The position numbers and the translations under genes were made by a program. Below the pieces are notes generated by a model, which saw nothing but the letters and a program-made list of their open reading frames with translations, made no database searches and was not told the origin of the DNA. A stretch of DNA of 64,000 nt from Alteribacter lacisalsi. Lineage in GTDB: Bacteria; Bacillota; Bacilli; Bacillales; Salisediminibacteriaceae. Below, one piece after another: positions 17,088 to 24,311 of the stretch (positions are counted from its first letter, which is position 1; the number at the start of each line of letters is the position of its first letter). The stretch spans positions 1,364,001 through 1,428,000 of the forward strand of contig NZ_PDOF01000001.1 of NCBI RefSeq assembly GCF_003226345.1, given 5' to 3'.

Positions 17088-17966
17088 CTATTGAATAACT
17101 GCCGCGGCGAGAATTCCAATTAAAAGCCCAATAATTGCACTCGCGATGGTGCCGGTCAGATAATACTCCGCAAACTGCTTATTATCAAACTGCTTAAACC
17201 TGGTAAGTGACTTTAGTGCAGCAAGAAAAGCCAGACCGTGGGAAAGCTGTGTGACCAGAAGGATCATGATAAGCAGCCTCTCAAGCATACCAATATACCT
17301 GCCGGTTTTCTGTGGTGAATCCCGGTACAACTGTTCTGACTTCACGGTCGTTATTTCAGATTCCCTTTCCCCGTTCGGAAGCATTTTTGTCCGTACCTCT
17401 GTGCGCTCATTTTCAATAACGTAATGATCTTTCTGAATGTCATCTTTCGGAGCCACATTCTGAAGCAGAATTCCCAGGAAGTACCCCGCAGCATAAGTCC
17501 CGGTAATTACGAGACATACAATAGCTGCCGCACGGTCAGCATAGTGCCAGTCATAGGTTCCCTGTGCTACGGCTGCAAGATCCGGATAAACCGTTTCCCA
17601 TTGGACGCCGCCAGGCGAAAGTATAAAAACAGTCCCTGCGATGACAAAGATATGAACAGACTGATCCGTTAAAAATAGAAAGATTTGAGCCCCTACCGAT
17701 TTCAGTTTTCTGCTCATAACGACTTTCAGAAAATCGATGATCAAGTGTAAGATGGAAATCACCGCTACGGTACACAAAAGGAGAAATACAGACCCGCCAA
17801 ACATTCCCCAGTACAAAGCGGTAATCACGATGTAAAGACCAGCATGGATAAAGACGTGGGCAGTCAGCCCCCTTAACAGGTTTGTTTCTTTCAGTCTGAC
17901 AAGTTTATCAGATTGGAGAACAAAGTCCCCGGCAAGGTGGCCTGCAAGCAGCCAGAGCCAAATCAT
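17088..17966 (-). CDS. DUF3307 membrane protein
   Basis: A 292-residue integral membrane protein that starts MIWLWLLAGHLAGDFVLQSDK, the DUF3307 signature (HLxGDFxLQ). Hydrophobic segments are visible near residues 1-18, 40-62, 65-90, 95-118, 140-170, 225-250 and 270-290, with a polar cytoplasmic loop near 172-215. Function of the family is unknown. The ATG overlaps the SatD stop (ATGA, 17963-17966), so the two proteins are coupled in translation; the SatD-DUF3307 pairing recurs in Firmicutes. Confidence 0.82.
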   Translation of the reverse strand: MIWLWLLAGHLAGDFVLQSDKLVRLKETNLLRGLTAHVFIHAGLYIVITALYWGMFGGSVFLLLCTVAVISILHLIIDFLKVVMSRKLKSVGAQIFLFLTDQSVHIFVIAGTVFILSPGGVQWETVYPDLAAVAQGTYDWHYADRAAAIVCLVITGTYAAGYFLGILLQNVAPKDDIQKDHYVIENERTEVRTKMLPNGERESEITTVKSEQLYRDSPQKTGRYIGMLERLLIMILLVTQLSHGLAFLAALKSLTRFKQFDNKQFAEYYLTGTIASAIIGLLIGILAAAVIQ

Positions 17967-18652
17967 ACAGATTGCTCTCTTTCACGTAAAAAGATACCGT
18001 AAAAATCTGTCAGTTCATCAAAGGCCGCTTCAATGGACCGTACCTTTAAATACTGTGATCTTGCCAGAAGGTAGCTGACAGCCGACTTTGGAGACTTATA
18101 TCCAAGCGCCTTTCCTGCCTGTTCAAACGTCCATTCCGGATGTTTTTCAATTAAAGAGATAACATCCTGCTGCTTTGATGTCCACTGATCTTTTTTTTCA
18201 AGTATTATCATATATAGACTGTTTAAGGAATCACATGGGACGTGATCAGAGGATATAAAAAAGCTGCCCTCTTTTCCCTGGTACCTTCCGCCTTTTAATT
18301 CTTCATCGCGTGCCTTGATGGCGTTGAGCACAGCACTTCCATTCACGGTATGAACTGATGTCTCGTTATTTTCAACATATCCGATGCCTACACCAAGATA
18401 ATAATGGAGTCCGCTCCCGCTCAGATTTTCCCGAATTAACTCCATCACTTCCCTGGTTAATCCCACCCGATTTACAGCACCGATTAATTCATCTCCGCCC
18501 CGGATGTCAAATGGTACAAGTAGAGACTCTTTTACCAAATGGTTTGCTGCTTTCTTGCAATCCTCAAGCGCACTTAATAGAGACGTTTTATTCAATTTTG
18601 AAGAATTTTTAATATCCACTGCAAAACAAACTGCTGTTTCACGAAACTCCAA
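17963..18652 (-). CDS. SatD family protein
   Basis: A 229-residue cytoplasmic protein. The N-terminal part (AVCFAVDIKNSSKLN; DIRGGDELIGAVN; YYLGVGIGYV) matches the SatD family, named after a streptococcal locus for secretion and acid tolerance; it also recalls a degenerate nucleotide-cyclase-like fold. The C-terminal 65 residues (KQQDVISLIEKHPEWTFEQAGKALGYKSPKSAVSYLLARSQ, split by function) look like a helix-turn-helix. Start is TTG 18652 after GGAGGAGGG. It is the first gene of a two-gene operon with DUF3307. An ordered operator-like array upstream suggests autoregulation (inference). Confidence 0.75.
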   Translation of the reverse strand: MEFRETAVCFAVDIKNSSKLNKTSLLSALEDCKKAANHLVKESLLVPFDIRGGDELIGAVNRVGLTREVMELIRENLSGSGLHYYLGVGIGYVENNETSVHTVNGSAVLNAIKARDEELKGGRYQGKEGSFFISSDHVPCDSLNSLYMIILEKKDQWTSKQQDVISLIEKHPEWTFEQAGKALGYKSPKSAVSYLLARSQYLKVRSIEAAFDELTDFYGIFLREREQSV

Positions 18653-18693
18653 CCTGATCCCTCCTCCAAAGACTGCCTCTGTTTATAAAATGT

Positions 18694-18757
18694 ATCAACA
18701 TTTTTAAGGTTGACAAAAAAGCATCAACAATATAATAGTTGCTGTCTTTATATCAAC
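18694..18757. promoter_or_regulatory. Operator-like tandem array with 29-bp period
   Basis: ATCAAC occurs at 18694, 18723 and 18752, exactly 29 bp apart, and its inverse GTTG(A) at 18709 and 18738, also 29 bp apart. Half-sites thus alternate every 14-15 bp across the divergent promoter region of satD and the small membrane protein gene. A plus-strand TTGACA (18710-18715) and TATAAT (18731-18736, 15-bp spacer) lie inside it. Confidence 0.6.
18710..18736 (+). promoter_or_regulatory. Promoter-like sequence for the small membrane protein gene
   Basis: Perfect TTGACA and TATAAT hexamers, but with a short 15-bp spacer, embedded in the operator-like array. Confidence 0.45.
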
Positions 18758-18874
18758 TATAAAACTTTCTGCATTTCTGCACAACTCCTGAACATGTTAC
18801 ATTTTGTTTACAAATACTGTTTTCCAGCTTAAACTAATTAGAAAGCTTTAAACCCTCTTTTGAAAGGAGTTTAT

Positions 18875-19204
18875 ATGGAAACACTTGACCGAATTGTAAT
18901 AGGATCCGTTTTTACAGTTGCACTTACCGGGCTGGTCATTCTAGTTCCCGAGATGAGAAACTACCCTTATTTTCTTACAACGACCATGGTGTTTGCTTCA
19001 TCACTTGTCCTGTTCTTTTTGTTTTTATCTGATATAACAAAAGAATGGTATATGAGATTTGTGACAGTCAACGGTTTAACGATTGCTCTTATGCCTTTTT
19101 TTGAAGGTGAGCCCCGCTGGCTCTGGATCTCCCTATTATATGGGGTAATCATTTCATTTACATACATTTCCTACAGACTCACACAGAACAACAAACACGA
19201 ATAG
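18875..19204 (+). CDS. Small multi-pass membrane protein, unknown function
   Basis: I start at ATG 18875 because AAAGGAG lies six bases upstream, rather than at the in-frame TTG 18860 inside the ribosome site. The 109-residue product has about four hydrophobic segments (residues 7-25, 32-53, 62-76, 83-100) and ends in a polar tail (RLTQNNKHE). I do not recognise it. It is divergent from satD and shares its operator-like region, so a functional link with SatD-DUF3307 is possible. Confidence 0.7.
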   Translation: METLDRIVIGSVFTVALTGLVILVPEMRNYPYFLTTTMVFASSLVLFFLFLSDITKEWYMRFVTVNGLTIALMPFFEGEPRWLWISLLYGVIISFTYISYRLTQNNKHE

Positions 19205-19220
19205 GAACATATGTTCCTAT
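19201..19220. promoter_or_regulatory. 20-bp perfect palindrome resembling a LexA/DinR box
   Basis: ATAGGAACATATGTTCCTAT contains GAACATATGTTC, which fits the Bacillus SOS core GAACRNRYGTTC. It overlaps the stop codon of the small membrane protein gene and lies between converging genes, so function as an operator is doubtful. Confidence 0.35.
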
Positions 19221-19268
19221 TATAAAGTATATACAACGAAAGAAACACTGTCTTTCGTAATGTATTTC

Positions 19269-19305
19269 CAAAAAAAATAACCCCTGACCGCTTTGGACCG
19301 GGGGT
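19269..19305 (-). terminator. Terminator of the FAD monooxygenase gene
   Basis: On the minus strand ACCCC..GGTC-caaagc-GGTC..GGGGT is followed by TATTTTTTTT. Confidence 0.75.
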
Positions 19306-19308
19306 ACA

Positions 19309-20637
19309 TTATTTGGTTCTCCAAGGATAGTCATCTTTTTCTGTGAAGAAACGGCGCTCCATCTCCTCTTCTCCCATCCGATATCTTTTTGTTTGTCCAG
19401 GGGGGAAACCCATATGCCTCGGCCAGTCAAGCAGGTTCATCTTCCACATTCCCATGCCGGATATATTTAGAAGATGTTTAAAATGAAGACGGGGATCCTG
19501 TTCAAGATAGCGCAGTGCCCGCATTCGCACTTTCTGCCATGGTCTGCTCGAAAAGGAGTAAACAAGTGCCGACTGATGGCTTAACCCTGAAATGAATTCG
19601 GAACGGGGCTTTCTGACACGTTCATACCAGTCAAGCTGCTCTTTGCCCCACTGGTCCCTCTCTTTCATCCAGATTAACAACTCTCCGAGAATATCTGCAT
19701 CCTGTATCGCCATATTCATCCCTTCTCCTGCCATAGGATGGACGCTGTGGGCAGCATCCCCCAATATGGCACTTCCGTTATCCACGTAATGAGACGTATT
19801 ATGGCGGATCGGAATCATAAGCTGAATTTCTTTCCACTTCTGGATCTGGTCTACGTATCCCTTCATCTCCGGCATAAAGTCGTAATAGGCCTGAAAAACA
19901 GGCTCCAATCCTGCCTTTCTCATTTCCTTATAGCGGCCCGGCTCAATCATGTAAACCGAACGGACCTGCTGATCCGGCAGGGGAAACAATCCGACAAAAT
20001 GGTTTCTTGCCGCGAAAATCGTTGCTTCCGTGAGGGAAGGTGGCCTTGGAAAGGTTACGGTAAGAAAGTGATGATTATACTGCATCGAGTGAAGCGAAAC
20101 CTCCATTGCTTTTCTCACCTTGGAAAGGCGCCCTTCTGCCCCAATGACTACTCTGGCCGTAATTTCAAATACTTCTTTTCCCTTTTTGATATAAGCTGCT
20201 TTCACATTTCCCCGGTCTTCCATTCTCTCAAAAACAGCAGGCTTCCACATTTCAAAATGCGGATACCGTTCAGCACTTTCCATCAGCAGAGCACGGATCT
20301 TCTCGTGGGGAGCCATACGTGCATGGTTGTATTTTGTAGGGAGAAGGTTATAGTTAAGCCTGCTGTGGCAAAGCGTCTGCGGGCGGTCGCCTTCCTTAAG
20401 CTCCACTTCGAAGGTATGAATTCTATCAAGCTGATAGCTGTTAGGCAGAAGTGGATCAAGCACATTTAATTTATCAAGTATCTGCAGGCTTTTGGGCTGA
20501 AGAAGCTCTCCCTTATAGACGAGCCCGCCCTTCGGATCCTTTTCCACCACAAGGGTACGGATCCCTTCCCTGCTCAACGTGAGCCCGAGAGTAAGTCCCC
20601 CAACTCCGCCTCCGATAATGATCACATCATAGTCCAT
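19309..20637 (-). CDS. FAD-dependent monooxygenase (UbiH/PHBH family)
   Basis: A 442-residue flavoprotein. The N-terminal Rossmann motif IIIGGGVGGLTLGLTL (6-21) binds FAD, VVIGAEGRLSKVRKAM is the second nucleotide motif, and GDAAHSVHPMAGEGMNMAIQDA is the GD motif that closes the FAD site; this trio defines aromatic-type hydroxylases such as UbiH and p-hydroxybenzoate hydroxylase. The C-terminus (WKMNLLDWPRHMGF) may associate with a membrane. The substrate is not predictable from context, as neither neighbour is metabolic. GGGGTGGTG precedes the ATG. Confidence 0.85.
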   Translation of the reverse strand: MDYDVIIIGGGVGGLTLGLTLSREGIRTLVVEKDPKGGLVYKGELLQPKSLQILDKLNVLDPLLPNSYQLDRIHTFEVELKEGDRPQTLCHSRLNYNLLPTKYNHARMAPHEKIRALLMESAERYPHFEMWKPAVFERMEDRGNVKAAYIKKGKEVFEITARVVIGAEGRLSKVRKAMEVSLHSMQYNHHFLTVTFPRPPSLTEATIFAARNHFVGLFPLPDQQVRSVYMIEPGRYKEMRKAGLEPVFQAYYDFMPEMKGYVDQIQKWKEIQLMIPIRHNTSHYVDNGSAILGDAAHSVHPMAGEGMNMAIQDADILGELLIWMKERDQWGKEQLDWYERVRKPRSEFISGLSHQSALVYSFSSRPWQKVRMRALRYLEQDPRLHFKHLLNISGMGMWKMNLLDWPRHMGFPPGQTKRYRMGEEEMERRFFTEKDDYPWRTK

Positions 20638-20720
20638 CTGTTCACCACCCCAAGCTACTGGTACACCACAGTCTGACTTTAAACAATTTCCCTTTCAAAC
20701 ATACCTTAAAACCTCAGCCT

Positions 20721-20751
20721 GGTATAGGCAGCCGCCGGCTTTCACATAATG
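20721..20751 (+). promoter_or_regulatory. Possible sigma-G-type promoter of sspH
   Basis: GGTATA (20721-20726), an 18-bp spacer and CATAATG (20745-20751) resemble forespore sigma-G promoters. The gene class supports this, but the -35 match is partial. Confidence 0.4.
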
Positions 20752-20782
20752 GAACCACAAAGCGAATTGTGAGGTGATAATG

Positions 20783-20968
20783 ATGGATGCTGTCCGAGCC
20801 AATGAGATTCTTAACTCTGAACAGGAGCACGATGTATTTTTTCAGGGGAAGCGTATCTGGATTAGGGAAGTTAATTCAGAACGCAGCACAGCCTGCATTT
20901 TCCCGGCTGACGAACCGGAAGACGAAATGACTGTTCCGGTAAGTGAACTTCTGGAAAATCACTCTTAA
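20783..20968 (+). CDS. sspH: H-type small acid-soluble spore protein
   Basis: SspH is a minor core-located spore protein made in the forespore under sigma-G. The 61-residue product reads MDAVRANEILNSEQEHDVFF and later STACIFPADEPEDEMTVPVSELLENH, matching the SspH family length and the conserved IxPxDEPExExxVPVxxL ending. I choose ATG 20783, six bases after GAGGTG; the preceding ATG 20780 is also possible. It is the clearest evidence in the window that the organism forms endospores. Confidence 0.9.
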   Translation: MDAVRANEILNSEQEHDVFFQGKRIWIREVNSERSTACIFPADEPEDEMTVPVSELLENHS

Positions 20969-20979
20969 TGGGTGAGTAA

Positions 20980-21030
20980 GCAAAAAACAGAGATGCATTC
21001 CGGTTTCAAACCGGGTAGCATCTCTGTTGT
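20980..21030. terminator. Bidirectional terminator
   Basis: AACAGAGATGC (20986-20996) pairs with GCATCTCTGTT (21018-21028), with an inner CCGGTTT/AACCGG stem, between converging sspH and the TVP38 gene. Confidence 0.88.
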
Positions 21031-21032
21031 GT

Positions 21033-21704
21033 TTATTCCAGGGTTTCAAGGTCTTTGTCAAGATCAATATTTCTTTTTGCAAGCCTGTACCTTACATAAA
21101 CCGGTATTAAAAATGCCGCTACAAAAAGCATTACCGTTGCTGCTATAATTCTCCAGTCCCCACCTACAAAACTTGCCCCGAGAAAGCTGAAAGCCAGAGA
21201 ACCGGGGATGATTCCGCACATGGTCGCCCCGATGTAGGTTTTAAACGGGATCCTGGACACTCCAGAAAGGTAGCTTACCAGATCAAAATTAACGACAGGA
21301 AGGATTCTGAGTACAAGAACATAGAAAAATCCATGCTTTTCCACCCTCTCCTGCAGCGCTTCGGCTTTTACCTGCCACTTCCTGCTGATCAGATGTTTTC
21401 CGAGCTTTCTTGCGATCCAAAAAGAAATAACAGCCCCCATTAATGATCCTGCATACGTCAGAACCGGTCCAAAAAGCGGACCAAAGGATAACCCGCCGGC
21501 CACCGCAAGAATCGAAGCAGGAAAAAGAGTTAATGGCCGCAGGGCGAATATAAGCAGATAAAACAACGGAGCGAGAAGCCCGAAAGAGAGAATCCAGTTA
21601 CGGATTCTTTCAGGATCAATTTGAAAAATCGTCTGGTTCAGGGTGTAAACTGCATAAATAATGAGAAGCAGTACGGAAATCCTGATCATCAACTTCATCC
21701 ACAT
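21033..21704 (-). CDS. TVP38/TMEM64 family (VTT domain) membrane protein
   Basis: A 223-residue integral membrane protein of the VTT/DedA superfamily. Core motifs are FALRPLTLFPASILAVAGGLSFGPLFG and, after the second half, RILPVVNFDLVSYLSGVSRIPFKTYIGATMCGIIPGSLAF. Relatives act in lipid scrambling or membrane homeostasis. Start ATG 21704 (MWMKLMIR) is chosen because GAGGTG lies seven bases upstream; the earlier TTG lies inside that ribosome site. It is monocistronic. Confidence 0.88.
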   Translation of the reverse strand: MWMKLMIRISVLLLIIYAVYTLNQTIFQIDPERIRNWILSFGLLAPLFYLLIFALRPLTLFPASILAVAGGLSFGPLFGPVLTYAGSLMGAVISFWIARKLGKHLISRKWQVKAEALQERVEKHGFFYVLVLRILPVVNFDLVSYLSGVSRIPFKTYIGATMCGIIPGSLAFSFLGASFVGGDWRIIAATVMLFVAAFLIPVYVRYRLAKRNIDLDKDLETLE

Positions 21705-21821
21705 TGGCAAACACCTCAATCAACTGTTCCTGATCTTCTCATACCCTGATCAGGAAATCTCCACTCCATTTATTTTAGAGTAAAGAACAGCCTCGTGCAA
21801 TCAAACATCGCATCCAGGTGC

Positions 21822-22550
21822 TTAAAACCAGTTGATCAGCCATAACATCCCGATCAGACCAGCCATAAAAGAGTATGTTGCCTGAAGGGCATTTCCGTCT
21901 CCATGACTTTCAGGAATAAGTTCCTTGTAGATCACATACAGCATCGAGCCTGCTGCAAACGCAAGACCAAAGGGCACTGCAGTTACAAAAAATCCTGTCA
22001 GTAGATAACCTGCAATGGCAGCAAAAAACTCTACGAAACCGGTCAGAACAGCAACAAGAAATGCAATGAAAAGTTTAACCCGCTGCTGTATAAGGTAGAT
22101 GGCAACCAGAAACCCTTCAGGCATGTTCTGGAATCCTATAGAAAGGGCAATTAGCGGGCCCAGACCTTCAACTCCGCTTCCGTAGCTGACCCCGACTGAT
22201 AAACCTTCAGGAAGATTGTGAAGCGCAATAGCGCTGACAATTAAAACAGCCTTTCTATCCACTCGGACATTCTTTCCTTCATGGTCAAGATGGTGGTGCG
22301 GAATAGTTGTCTCCAGGAGAGAAAGAAACAGCATTCCCCCTGAAACACCAAGTACAACGACGATAAAATCAGACATACCAAGGGACCTGGGGATTAATTC
22401 GAATACAGCTGCAGCCATCATTACGCCTGCACATAAACCGAGAAGCAGATCTCTGAACCGGTGTGTGCCTCTCCTGAAAATCAGTGCCGGTAAAGCACCA
22501 ATAGCTGTCGCCGCTGCTGCCAATGCGCTTCCCACTAAAAAATCCGGCAA
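21822..22550 (-). CDS. ZIP family divalent metal transporter
   Basis: The 242-residue protein has about eight membrane segments and the two ZIP signature helices HNLPEGLSVGVSYGSG and NMPEGFLVAIYL, whose His, Asn and Glu residues line the metal path; a His-rich loop (TTIPHHHLDHEGK) precedes them. It is expected to import zinc, iron or manganese. Translation starts at TTG 22550 after AGGTGAATAGG. No metal-responsive operator is evident. Confidence 0.88.
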   Translation of the reverse strand: MPDFLVGSALAAAATAIGALPALIFRRGTHRFRDLLLGLCAGVMMAAAVFELIPRSLGMSDFIVVVLGVSGGMLFLSLLETTIPHHHLDHEGKNVRVDRKAVLIVSAIALHNLPEGLSVGVSYGSGVEGLGPLIALSIGFQNMPEGFLVAIYLIQQRVKLFIAFLVAVLTGFVEFFAAIAGYLLTGFFVTAVPFGLAFAAGSMLYVIYKELIPESHGDGNALQATYSFMAGLIGMLWLINWF

Positions 22551-22617
22551 ACCTATTCACCTACCTGCATACAATGAGGTTTTACAGTATGTATACAGGC
22601 TGTCCACTAAAATCATT

Positions 22618-22654
22618 CCAAAAGAAAAAGGATGCGCTGTAATGGCGCATCCCT
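22618..22654 (-). terminator. Terminator of the quorum-sensing cassette
   Basis: GGATGCGC-cattaca-GCGCATCC on the minus strand is followed by TTTTTCTTTT. Confidence 0.88.
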
Positions 22655-22660
22655 GATCAA

Positions 22661-22786
22661 TTAATTTGAACCGCCTTCAGAAAAAGGCTTGATCCAATCA
22701 GGATCTCCGGAAGCTGACAAATCTCCACCGAAATTACCTAGTACTACTGCACCAGCAAAAATAATAGCAACTAAAAGCTTTTTCAT
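22661..22786 (-). CDS. Putative secreted signalling propeptide (NprX/Phr-like), 41 residues
   Basis: This short gene follows the TPR regulator directly: its ribosome site AAGGAGG overlaps the regulator stop codon and its ATG lies 12 bases after that stop, so the two are one operon closed by a strong terminator. The product starts MKKLLVAIIFAGAVVLG, a positively charged then hydrophobic signal sequence, followed by NFGGDLSASGDPDWIKPF and the ending SEGGSN. This build (about 22-residue export signal, short polar C-terminus) is that of RRNPP propeptides such as NprX and Phr, which are secreted, trimmed and re-imported through Opp. The mature peptide is unknown; a segment around DPDWIKPF is my best guess. 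Confidence 0.75.
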   Translation of the reverse strand: MKKLLVAIIFAGAVVLGNFGGDLSASGDPDWIKPFSEGGSN

Positions 22787-22798
22787 AATATTTCCTCC

Positions 22799-24073
22799 TT
22801 AATGATTTTTAAGTTTATTGTGGTATTGATAAAACAACTTAGCTGATTCGCATATGAGATCTGTGTCTTCAATTTCAATACCCAGTTCATAAGCTTCTGT
22901 AGCCGCATAAAAATAAAGTTCCGCTTTCACAAAAATATTAATGGATTGCTTGGAGTAATCTGTATACTTACATATATTACCCTGTGATTTATAAAAATCA
23001 GCAATGGTAGAATAACTATGACCTCTGGTCATAGAAGCATTAACGTTGGGCAAATAAGACAAAAGTTCCTTGACATAAATCTCTGCCATTTCCGCCTCGC
23101 CTAACTTCATATGTGAATCCATTAATAGAATTAGGGTGTTCATAACCTCGTTTGGAAAGCGGTTTAATTTTTTCTTTAATGAAAGTGCTCTGTTCCCATA
23201 CTCTATAGCTTTAGTATAATTTTTCAAATCAGAGTATACAAGCCCAATGTTATTAAAAATGAAAGAAGATGTTTTTAAATCGCTATTATATATAAGAAGA
23301 TTTTGAGCTTTTTTATACGTATCAAGTGCATCTTCATAATCTTTTCGTCTGTAGTAAATATTACCCAGGTTGATAAAAGTGTCAGTTAATTGTTTAATTT
23401 CACCGATATCCTGAAATATCGATTCTGCCTTTTTTAAGTGCTGTTCGCCCCAACTGAGGTTTCCTATATATGCACAAACCATTCCCAGGTTAAAGTAGCA
23501 GATCCCTACTTCAAAGGCATGTTTTTCAAAATTTATCTTAACATTAATCGCCTGCTGAAAATGCGTTATAGCTTTCCAAAAATCTTCTCTGAAATAGCTT
23601 ATGGCCCCAAGGATTCGTAAATAAACAAAATAAAGATCACTAAAAGCCTGAACCTTGAGTCCGTCTATTTTATTCATATTTTTCGCTGCTTCATCAATTT
23701 TTTCTTCTTTTAGCAGAATTTGTGTCTCAAGTAAAATTAGTTTGATCTCCAGCTCTTCTGAGAAATGTTCTTGGAAACCTTTTGCCTGAATTACGTTTTC
23801 TTTAGCAAGGTCCAACAATTCCCTGTATGTATACCTTAGGGCAGAATCAAGCAGCTCTTTGGCTTTACGAATATTCGTCTCTTTTTCAATGCCCAGCAGG
23901 GAATCTACTGACGTGCCCAGACGGGATGCGATTTCAGGCAGAATATCATCAGGAAGATGGCGGGTATTGTTCTCAATATCCTGTATATATTTCGGCGATA
24001 GGATGCCGTCAGCCAGTTCCTCCACCGAAAGGCCTTTTTCGCTTCTTAGTTTTTTAATACGGTCTCCGATCAT
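22799..24073 (-). CDS. NprR-like RRNPP transcriptional regulator (HTH plus TPR)
   Basis: The 424-residue protein has an N-terminal XRE-type helix-turn-helix (IGDRIKKLRSEKGLSVEELADG and following, residues 2-62) and a long array of tetratricopeptide repeats (about 70-420; for example FYLRRKDYEDALDTYKKAQ-like and YSDLKNYTKAIEYGNRALSL units). Domain order and length equal NprR of the Bacillus cereus group (about 423 residues), a bifunctional quorum-sensing receptor that controls protease genes and sporulation after binding its peptide NprX. The adjacent 41-codon propeptide gene strengthens this. AGGTGG precedes ATG. It is divergent from a reductase gene. Confidence 0.85.
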   Translation of the reverse strand: MIGDRIKKLRSEKGLSVEELADGILSPKYIQDIENNTRHLPDDILPEIASRLGTSVDSLLGIEKETNIRKAKELLDSALRYTYRELLDLAKENVIQAKGFQEHFSEELEIKLILLETQILLKEEKIDEAAKNMNKIDGLKVQAFSDLYFVYLRILGAISYFREDFWKAITHFQQAINVKINFEKHAFEVGICYFNLGMVCAYIGNLSWGEQHLKKAESIFQDIGEIKQLTDTFINLGNIYYRRKDYEDALDTYKKAQNLLIYNSDLKTSSFIFNNIGLVYSDLKNYTKAIEYGNRALSLKKKLNRFPNEVMNTLILLMDSHMKLGEAEMAEIYVKELLSYLPNVNASMTRGHSYSTIADFYKSQGNICKYTDYSKQSINIFVKAELYFYAATEAYELGIEIEDTDLICESAKLFYQYHNKLKNH

Positions 24074-24111
24074 AGTACCACCTGATTTTGAATGTTTCGA
24101 TTGTTATGAAC

Positions 24112-24117
24112 ATTATA
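24112..24117 (-). promoter_or_regulatory. -10 element of the regulator-peptide operon
   Basis: TATAAT on the minus strand, 39 bp before the ATG, with no good -35; a dyad (24137-24154) sits where the -35 would be. Confidence 0.5.
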
Positions 24118-24136
24118 CACGATTTTCTGCAGGCAT

Positions 24137-24173
24137 TTCGTATCATATAACGAATTAGATAGGATATACCTAT
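24137..24173. promoter_or_regulatory. Two dyad sites in the divergent regulator/reductase region
   Basis: TTCGT-8bp-ACGAA (24137-24154) and ATAGG-5bp-CCTAT (24159-24173). Both lie between the divergent start codons and are candidate operators; binding protein unknown. Confidence 0.45.
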
Positions 24174-24311
24174 TCTTTTTTTTTCCAGTCACAGCAAACC
24201 ACCCATTTCAACAAAATTCCAATACTATTTTACTAGAATTTTCAGCCTTCGATGCACCAACGAGACGAAAAAATATGATAATCTCGACATAACGTGGAGG
24301 TGACAGACACA

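Noticed and set aside
19738-20469. Plus-strand open frame of 243 codons
   Set aside because: It is antisense to the FAD monooxygenase gene and has no ribosome site or known domain.
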